Shown: one piece after another, positions 1-4,463 of the stretch | Layout of the letters: every line of letters starts with the position of its first letter | How positions within the stretch are numbered: the first letter of the stretch is position 1 | Assembly: GCA_013698385.1 (NCBI GenBank) | Contig: JACCVB010000210.1 | Coordinates: 1-8,589 of the forward strand | Length of the DNA stretch: 8,589 nucleotides | Source of the DNA: Chloroflexota bacterium | Lineage (GTDB): Bacteria > Chloroflexota > Limnocylindria > Limnocylindrales > CSP1-4 | Direction: 5' to 3' | Program-made: the position numbers and the translations under genes | Notes under the pieces: generated by a model | Seen by the model: only the letters and a program-made list of their open reading frames with translations | The model's database searches: none | What the model was told of the DNA's origin: nothing

Positions 1-183
1 AGCTGGAAGTTCGCGCGGGCGTGGACGCTGGGCGAGGTGATCACGGCGATGCTCGGCGCCGGCCTCAAGCTGGAGCAGGTCCGCGAGCATCCGACCGATT
101 GGTGGGGCGGTCACGGGGACGTCCGACCCGAAGAGCGGGGACGCGTGCCGCTGTCGTTCTCGGTCGTGGCTCGCCGCGGCTGA
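1..183 (+). CDS. C-terminal fragment of a probable class I SAM-dependent methyltransferase
   Basis: This open frame runs in from the left edge and ends at TGA 181-183, giving 60 residues with no start in the window. The fragment reads WTLGEVITAMLGAGLKLEQV, then an acidic/Trp-containing loop (EHPTDWW), and ends PLSFSVVARRG. A 'TLGE-(I/V)-hydrophobic helix-AGL-LE' segment followed by a last beta strand of the type 'P-x-SFSVVA' is the usual end of Methyltransf_11/25-type class I methyltransferases, where it forms the terminal helix and beta hairpin of the Rossmann-like fold. The SAM-binding glycine motif lies outside the window, so neither cofactor use nor substrate can be confirmed. It converges on the ThDP enzyme with only 14 nt between the stop codons. 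Family assignment is by resemblance of the tail only. Confidence 0.62.
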   Translation, partial: SWKFARAWTLGEVITAMLGAGLKLEQVREHPTDWWGGHGDVRPEERGRVPLSFSVVARRG

Positions 184-197
184 CGCGGACTTGCGGG

Positions 198-1910
198 TCA
201 GTCGCGCGTGGGCACGGAATCGACCGAGACCCAACGCCGATCGAGCGCCAGCTGGATGACCGTGGGACGGTCCTCGGCCATCGCCTGCCGCAGCGCGCCC
301 TCGAAGTCGGCGTCGCGATCGACGCGGACGCCTCGAGCGCCCATCCCACGCGCCGCCGCGGCGAAATCGATCGGACCGAGTTCCGTTGCGATGCCCACTC
401 CGGTTCCGCGACGCTCCTGCCACATCCGGATCGTGCCGTAGCGCTCGTTGTCGAAGACGAGGACGATGATCCGGGCCTTTTCGCGCACGGCCGTTTCGAG
501 CTCGGCCATCGTCATGGCCATCCCGCCGTCGCCGACGAGCGCGACCACCGGTCGGTCGTGATGGACGAGCGCGGCGGCGATCGCGGCCGGCAAGGCATAC
601 CCCATCGCCCCGGAAGTCGGGCCAAGGAACGTGCCGGGACGACGGAAGCGGAAGCCACGGGCGGCCCAGCCCGCGAAGTTGCCCGCGTCGGTCGTGATGA
701 TCGCGTCATCGGGCAGGATCCGACGGAGCGTCGTGATGACACGGCCGGGGTGGACGCCCGGACCATCCCAGTCGCTGTCGTCCACATCGCTCGCCTGTTC
801 CCACGCCGCGCGGTCCATCTCGTTTGCGGCCTGACGTGCGCGAACCAGCTCCGCGTCCAGGACGGCCTTGCCGACGAGTCGTTCGCTGGCGGCTCGCAGG
901 AAGGCCCGAGCATCGGCCGCGATCGACCGCTCCGGGTCGGGCAGCCCTTCGGCACGTCCCGGCGCCAGGTCCACGTGGATCCACCGGGCGTCGGCGGCCG
1001 GCATCGTGTAGCCGAAGGTGGTCGGCTCGTTGAGTCGGCAGCCGATCACGAGCATGGCGTCCGCGGCGAGGAGGCGGTCTCGAACGGTGCTCGGCGAACC
1101 GTAGCCAGCGGTCCCGAGAAAGAGCGGGTGGTCGTTCGAGACGACGTCACCTCGACGCCAACCGGCGACGATCGGCACCTGAAGCAGGTCTGCGAAGCGG
1201 AGCAGGTCTGTGGAGGTCCGAGCTCGCAGGATGCCGGCTCCCGCCAGGATGATCGGCCGACGGGCCGATGCGAGCAGTTCGATCGTGGCGCGGATGTCGT
1301 CGTCCGTCGCCCGCGGCGGGGTTTGGCGTGCGCCGTCCACCTGGGCGTCGGCCGGAGCGGGCTCGTCCAACAGGTCCTCGGCGAGGGACAGGAGCACCGG
1401 GCCGGGCCGGCCGCCAAGCGCCTGCCGGATGGCCTCGCCCATGATCCCTGCGACGGCTGCGGCATCCTGCGGCTCGGCGGACCACTTCGCGAGACCCCCG
1501 ATCGTGGTCACCAGGTCCGCCTCCTGGAAGGCCTCACGACCGCGATCACGTCGATCGACCTGGCCGACGAGCGCGAACATCGGCGCCGAGTCCTGGCGGG
1601 CGGTGTGGATGCCGATGGCGAGATTGGCTGCCCCCACGGCACGGGTGCCGAGGCAAGCGGCTGGACGGCTGGTGAGTTGGGCATGCGCCTCGGCCATGAA
1701 CGCGGCGCCGCCTTCGTGACGGGCCGCGACGACGCGGATTCCGGCATCGCCGAGGGCGTCCAGCAGGCCGAGGAACGATTCGCCGGGCACGGTGAAGGCA
1801 TAGCGCACCCCAGCAGATCTGAGTGCGTCGGCGATCATCCGGCCGACGGTCCGCGGCGCGACGGGTTCGGGCGGCGCGACGGGTTCGGGCGGCGCGACTT
1901 CCTCGGTCAT
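198..1910 (-). CDS. Thiamine-diphosphate-dependent enzyme, acetolactate synthase / benzoylformate decarboxylase-like
   Basis: A 570-residue protein with the three-domain layout of the ThDP decarboxylase/ligase superfamily. The N-terminal Pyr domain carries VPGES, whose Glu44 is the conserved residue that activates the thiamine aminopyrimidine, followed by RHEGGAAFMAEA (about 64-75). The central domain (about 200-340) has the ILAGAGI segment. The C-terminal PP domain has SGAMGYALPAA (433-443) and the ThDP/Mg motif GDGG (460-463) ending at Asn488 in VFDNERYG. Length matches the family (about 540-600). Residues 1-20 are a Pro-rich extension made by an 18-bp tandem repeat (VAPPEP units); the conserved fold begins near TVGRMIADAL. 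No ilvN regulatory subunit, ilvC or other branched-chain gene is nearby, so biosynthetic acetolactate synthase is not supported; oxo-acid decarboxylase or sulfoacetaldehyde acetyltransferase-type roles are equally open. I see no clear Shine-Dalgarno before ATG 1910. The gene starts 28 nt after the microprotein stop and is probably cotranscribed with yajQ. Confidence 0.9.
   Translation of the reverse strand: MTEEVAPPEPVAPPEPVAPRTVGRMIADALRSAGVRYAFTVPGESFLGLLDALGDAGIRVVAARHEGGAAFMAEAHAQLTSRPAACLGTRAVGAANLAIGIHTARQDSAPMFALVGQVDRRDRGREAFQEADLVTTIGGLAKWSAEPQDAAAVAGIMGEAIRQALGGRPGPVLLSLAEDLLDEPAPADAQVDGARQTPPRATDDDIRATIELLASARRPIILAGAGILRARTSTDLLRFADLLQVPIVAGWRRGDVVSNDHPLFLGTAGYGSPSTVRDRLLAADAMLVIGCRLNEPTTFGYTMPAADARWIHVDLAPGRAEGLPDPERSIAADARAFLRAASERLVGKAVLDAELVRARQAANEMDRAAWEQASDVDDSDWDGPGVHPGRVITTLRRILPDDAIITTDAGNFAGWAARGFRFRRPGTFLGPTSGAMGYALPAAIAAALVHHDRPVVALVGDGGMAMTMAELETAVREKARIIVLVFDNERYGTIRMWQERRGTGVGIATELGPIDFAAAARGMGARGVRVDRDADFEGALRQAMAEDRPTVIQLALDRRWVSVDSVPTRD
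1854..1898. repeat. 18-bp tandem repeat, 2.5 copies, encoding VAPPEP units
   Basis: Two exact 18-bp copies (1854-1871 and 1872-1889) are followed by a 9-bp partial copy (1890-1898). The unit is in frame with the ThDP enzyme on the minus strand and encodes the repeating hexapeptide VAPPEP at residues 5-19. Because the unit is a multiple of three, copy-number change would lengthen or shorten a Pro/Glu linker without breaking the frame. Confidence 0.85.
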
Positions 1911-1938
1911 CGGGCGGTCGGCCGGTAGGCCGCGCCGG

Positions 1939-2040
1939 TCAGATCGCGATCGGTGAGGCCACGCTGGAGGCGATCAAGCCGAGCACGATGACCACACTCA
2001 CGATGATCATCAGGACTCTGGCGAAGCTGGAACCCGGCAT
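1939..2040 (-). CDS. 33-residue single-pass membrane microprotein, translationally coupled to yajQ
   Basis: A short frame from ATG 2040-2038 to TGA 1941-1939. The protein begins MPGSSFARVLMIIVSVV, carries a continuous hydrophobic stretch at about residues 9-28 (Leu, Ile, Val, Gly, Ala), and ends SPIAI. That is long enough for one transmembrane helix, with Arg8 just before it as an inside-positive anchor (N-in expected). A good Shine-Dalgarno core, AGGTG at 2052-2048, stands 7 nt before the ATG and overlaps the TGA of yajQ, which argues for translational coupling. It lies 11 nt after yajQ and 28 nt before the ThDP gene, on the same strand. The hydrophobic run, the placed RBS and the tight operon fit make a real gene more likely than chance. 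I do not recognise the family and assign no function; it is short enough that standard gene callers would often skip it. Confidence 0.62.
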   Translation of the reverse strand: MPGSSFARVLMIIVSVVIVLGLIASSVASPIAI

Positions 2041-2047
2041 CACGTTT

Positions 2048-2052
2048 CACCT
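2048..2052 (-). promoter_or_regulatory. Ribosome binding site of the 33-residue microprotein, overlapping the yajQ stop
   Basis: Minus-strand AGGTG followed by a 7-nt spacer (AAACGTG) and ATG at 2040. The last A of the yajQ TGA is the first base of this element, so ribosomes ending on yajQ are already positioned to reinitiate. Confidence 0.6.
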
Positions 2053-2543
2053 CAGCGGTAATTCTCGAACTGCAGCGGCACCGATTCGTCCAGTTCACGC
2101 AGCCGCGTGATGACCTTCTGGAGATCGTCCCGGCTCTTGCCCGAGACACGCACCGCGTCGCCCTGGATCTGCGACTTGACCTTGGGAAACTCCTCGCGGA
2201 TCAGCTTCGTGATGCGCTTGGCGATCTCGTCGCTAAGCCCGCGCCGAAGCTTGATCTCCTGGCGGACCTTGTTGCCGCCGGCCGGCTCCACCTTGCCCCA
2301 GTCGAAGATCTTGAGCGACAGGTTTCGGCGGATCGCCTTCGATTCGATCAGGTCCTTGATCGCCGCGGCGCGATGCTCGTCGTCGGTCAGGAGGGTCAAC
2401 TCGTCCTTGGCCTGGTCGAGATCGACCGTCACGCCCTTGAAGTCGAAGCGCTGACCGACCTCCCGCCGCACCTGATCGAGCGCGTTGCGCAGTTCCTGTT
2501 CATCGAAGTCGCTGACGACGTCGAACGAAGCTTCTCCGGCCAT
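2052..2543 (-). CDS. yajQ: YajQ family nucleotide-binding protein
   Basis: A 163-residue protein, the same length as the E. coli family member. It begins MAGEASFDVVSDFDEQELRNA and shows the family hallmarks in order: the N-terminal SFD(V/I)VS strand, the RFDFKG segment (about 32-37), L-T-D-DE near 51-55, IESKAIRRNLSLKIFD (about 67-82), GKVEPAGGNKVRQEI, and IREEFPKVKSQIQGDAVRVSGKSRDDLQ near the C terminus. The family folds as two ferredoxin-like domains. It is cytoplasmic and is reported to bind nucleotides, including cyclic di-GMP in Xanthomonas, where it modulates a transcription factor; whether that holds here is unknown. The start was chosen at ATG 2543, not an in-frame start 33 nt upstream, because a strong AGGAGG lies just before it and the family begins at this residue. 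It is the first gene of a minus-strand unit with the microprotein and the ThDP enzyme. Confidence 0.95.
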   Translation of the reverse strand: MAGEASFDVVSDFDEQELRNALDQVRREVGQRFDFKGVTVDLDQAKDELTLLTDDEHRAAAIKDLIESKAIRRNLSLKIFDWGKVEPAGGNKVRQEIKLRRGLSDEIAKRITKLIREEFPKVKSQIQGDAVRVSGKSRDDLQKVITRLRELDESVPLQFENYR

Positions 2544-2547
2544 CCAT

Positions 2548-2553
2548 CCTCCT
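2548..2553 (-). promoter_or_regulatory. Strong Shine-Dalgarno of yajQ
   Basis: Minus-strand AGGAGG, within the longer AGAGGAGG, with a 4-nt spacer to ATG 2543. A second overlapping ATG at 2547-2545 is out of frame and too close to the SD to be used. This element decides the yajQ start. Confidence 0.75.
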
Positions 2554-2580
2554 CTGCTCCGTCCGATCGACGCCATTCCC

Positions 2581-2608
2581 GGCCGGTCGGAGGTTTATGG
2601 TACCGGCC
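2581..2608. promoter_or_regulatory. 7-bp perfect inverted repeat over the candidate yajQ -10
   Basis: GGCCGGT (2581-2587) and ACCGGCC (2602-2608) are exact inverted copies separated by 14 bp. On the minus strand the hexamer TACCAT (2602-2597), a plausible -10 of the TANNNT type for yajQ, overlaps the right arm. I find no convincing -35. The dyad could be a transcription-factor operator, but in GC-rich DNA a GC-only dyad of this size can arise by chance. Confidence 0.25.
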
Positions 2609-2666
2609 CGGGCGCAGACAGGTCGTCACACGATCCACGCTTGGGGACGGTCGCGGGACCAGCCGG

Positions 2667-2679
2667 TATCCTCTCCCGA
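2667..2679 (+). promoter_or_regulatory. Candidate leaderless promoter of the Rieske-MBL gene
   Basis: TATCCT at 2667-2672 fits a TANNNT -10 box, and its distance to the A of ATG 2679 places the expected transcription start exactly on the first base of the start codon (-12 to -7). No Shine-Dalgarno precedes the ATG (the leader is CTCCCG after the box), which agrees with a leaderless mRNA. A TTGGGG at 2641-2646 is a poor -35 because the spacer would be 20 bp. Confidence 0.4.
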
Positions 2680-4325
2680 TGCGCATCACCTTCCTGGGAC
2701 AGGCCGGCCTGTTCGTCGAGTCCAAGGGTGCCAGCATCCTGTGCGATCCATGGTTCAACCCGTCGTTCTTCGGCTCGTGGTATCCGTTCCCGGCCAACGA
2801 CGGGATCGATCCCGAGGCGATCGGCCACCCGACCTTCCTGTATGTCTCGCACCTGCATCACGACCATTTCGACCCGCGCTTCCTGCGCGATCACGTCGAC
2901 AAGTCGGCGACCGTCCTCCTGCCGGACTACCCGCTCGACGAGCTGGAGAAGTCGCTTCGACGGCTCGGATTCACGGACTTCATCCAGTCCCGCGACCTGG
3001 AGCCGTTCCAGGCCGGGCCGTTTCGCCTGGCCATCCACGCCCTCGTCGCACCGACCGACGGACCGATCGGCGATTCCGCGCTGCGCATCGACGATGGCGA
3101 GGTGCGCGTCCTGAACATGAACGATTCGCGCCCGATCGATCCGGACAAGCTGCTCGCCGACGGACCGCTCGACGCACTCTTCCTCCAGTTCTCGGGCGCG
3201 ATCTGGTACCCGATGGTGTACGAGTACCCGGACAAGGCGAAGGAGGCGCTCGGGCACAAGAAACGGGTCGCGCAGCTCGCCCGCGCGTTCCGCTACATCG
3301 AGATGCTGGATCCCGCGTTCGTCGTGCCGTCGGCCGGGCCACCGTGTTTCCTGGATCCCGACCTGTTCGAGCACAACGACCTCCGCGACGATCCGTGGAA
3401 CATCTTCCCGGATCAGCCGACGTTCCTGGACTACATCGCGGAGCAGGGCCGGGAAGGCGGCCGGCTGATGCTCCCCGGTACCGTCGCCGAGGTGGGTCGC
3501 GGTCGGTTCGAGGTCACGCATCCTGTGGATCCGGCGTCGATCTTCGCTGACAAGCCGGCCTACCTGCGGTCGTATCAGGCGCGCAAGGCCGAGTCGATCG
3601 CGGCGGAGCGGGCATCGTGGCAGGGCCCGCGGGTAGACCTGTTGCCCGTCTTGAAGGAGTGGTGGGATCCGCTCCTCGAACAGGCGGACATGATCTGCGC
3701 CGGCGTCGCGGACCAGGTCCTGTTGGATGTCGGCGACGAGCGCGTCGTCATCGACTTCGTCGCGCGCGAGGTGAGGCGACCGACCGACGGGGAGGAGCCG
3801 CGCTACCAGTTCTTCGTGGCGCGCGACCTGGTCGACCATCTCGTGCGCGAGCGCGTCGACGACTGGGTCAACGAGCTGTTCCTGTCGATGCGATTCAGTG
3901 CCCGACGCCGGGGTGCCTATAACGATTACGTGTACACGTTCTTCAAGTGCCTGAGCGTCGAGCGGCTGCAGTACGCCGAGGGCTTCTACGCCGAGAACGG
4001 ACCGTCGCAAGGCACGTTCGAGCTGGCGGGATACCAGGTCCAGCGGCGCTGCCCGCACATGAAGGCCGATCTCACTCGGTTCGCCGAGGTCGAAGACGGG
4101 ATCATGACCTGTCGGCTGCACGGCTGGAGCTGGGAGCTGGCGTCGGGCCGCTGCCTGACGTCCGATGGCCACCCCCTGTACGCCCGGCTGCCCGGGAGCG
4201 AGGATCTGCCAGCGGCGGGGAGTGCCGGAGGGGCTGGTGGCGGGGTTGGCGGGGTTGGCGTGGGTGGCGGGGGTGGCACCGTTCCGGCGTCGATCGGGGA
4301 CACGGAGCGTTCCAGATGCGGCTGA
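2679..4325 (+). CDS. Metallo-beta-lactamase fold protein with C-terminal Rieske [2Fe-2S] domain; putative N-acetyl-sugar (CMAH / UDP-MurNAc hydroxylase-like) hydroxylase
   Basis: A 548-residue, probably cytoplasmic protein with no signal peptide. The N-terminal domain (about 1-280) opens MRITFLGQAGLFVES and has the MBL metal motif SHLHHDHFD, with His58, His60, Asp62 and His63 in H-x-H-x-D-H spacing. The middle part (about 285-425), including NELFLSMRFSARR and YNDYVYTFFKCL, is not a standard MBL piece and I cannot name it. The C-terminal part carries a complete Rieske cluster motif: Cys458-x-His460 and Cys478-x-x-His481, followed by GWSW. MBL plus Rieske on one chain is the architecture of CMP-Neu5Ac hydroxylase and of mycobacterial UDP-MurNAc hydroxylase relatives, which turn N-acetyl into N-glycolyl groups using electrons from a reductase. 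Substrate is inferred only. After about residue 510 the chain becomes a Gly-rich tail. The start at ATG 2679 was chosen because the MBL fold begins there; the frame is open further upstream but overlaps yajQ. The neighbouring convergent gene is a Mur ligase. Confidence 0.85.
   Translation: MRITFLGQAGLFVESKGASILCDPWFNPSFFGSWYPFPANDGIDPEAIGHPTFLYVSHLHHDHFDPRFLRDHVDKSATVLLPDYPLDELEKSLRRLGFTDFIQSRDLEPFQAGPFRLAIHALVAPTDGPIGDSALRIDDGEVRVLNMNDSRPIDPDKLLADGPLDALFLQFSGAIWYPMVYEYPDKAKEALGHKKRVAQLARAFRYIEMLDPAFVVPSAGPPCFLDPDLFEHNDLRDDPWNIFPDQPTFLDYIAEQGREGGRLMLPGTVAEVGRGRFEVTHPVDPASIFADKPAYLRSYQARKAESIAAERASWQGPRVDLLPVLKEWWDPLLEQADMICAGVADQVLLDVGDERVVIDFVAREVRRPTDGEEPRYQFFVARDLVDHLVRERVDDWVNELFLSMRFSARRRGAYNDYVYTFFKCLSVERLQYAEGFYAENGPSQGTFELAGYQVQRRCPHMKADLTRFAEVEDGIMTCRLHGWSWELASGRCLTSDGHPLYARLPGSEDLPAAGSAGGAGGGVGGVGVGGGGGTVPASIGDTERSRCG
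4218..4277 (+). repeat. Low-complexity Gly-rich tail with canonical G-quadruplex motif
   Basis: Codons for residues 514-533 of the Rieske-MBL protein are almost all Gly, Val and Ala. At 4242-4273 the coding strand has four G-runs: GGGG, GGGG, GGG and GGGGG, separated by loops TTGGC, TTGGCGT and TGGC (5, 7 and 4 nt). This meets the standard G3+N1-7 quadruplex rule on the non-template strand and in the mRNA. The two GGGGTTGGC copies are an exact 9-bp tandem repeat. Confidence 0.65.
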
Positions 4326-4339
4326 GCCCGCGTCCGGGC
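4326..4339 (+). terminator. Weak hairpin directly after the Rieske-MBL stop
   Basis: GCCCG (4326-4330), loop CGTC, then CGGGC (4335-4339), a perfect 5-bp GC stem starting at the first base after the stop. No T-run follows, so it is not a classical intrinsic terminator; it may still help end convergent transcription. Stem length is short for GC-rich DNA. Confidence 0.25.
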
Positions 4340-4463
4340 GTCGGTTGGAACGCTGGTGGCGCCAGGGTCGGTTCGCGGCGGTTCGGGGTCACGGATCGGG
4401 GATCGCGGCGGGTCGGGGTCAGGTCATCCAAGGGCGCGAAGCCCAGCCCGCAGGTCCGAGACG
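4340..4463. other. G-rich convergent spacer without a gene
   Basis: This stretch lies between the convergent ends of the Rieske-MBL and Mur ligase genes. I see no supported coding frame. It holds a palindromic TGGCGCCA near 4355, an imperfect direct repeat around TCGGGGTCA (near 4383 and again near 4415), several GGG/GGGG runs on the plus strand, and a small GGGC-GCGAA-GCCC hairpin near 4434-4446. None of these is strong enough to name as a terminator. Confidence 0.4.

Noticed and set aside
21..1928. 635-codon open frame antisense to the whole ThDP enzyme
   Set aside because: It lies fully opposite a gene with clear family motifs, its translation is Arg/Gly/Asp-rich with no recognisable fold, and GC-rich codon bias in the real gene keeps this frame open.
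2544..2576. 11-residue N-terminal extension of YajQ
   Set aside because: The strong AGGAGG directly before ATG 2543 and the family length of 163 residues both favour the shorter protein.
2373..2678. 102-codon upstream extension of the Rieske-MBL frame
   Set aside because: It would run antisense through the start of yajQ and lacks any fold; the MBL strand begins exactly at ATG 2679, which also fits a leaderless promoter.
2595..4172. 525-codon open frame antisense to the Rieske-MBL gene
   Set aside because: Opposite a protein with full MBL and Rieske motifs; the composition is that of a GC-rich shadow frame, with no motif or RBS.
4340..4463. Possible G-quadruplex or repeat element in the convergent spacer
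   Set aside because: The G-runs are separated by loops of 8-9 nt and the repeats are imperfect; too weak to list as a defined element.
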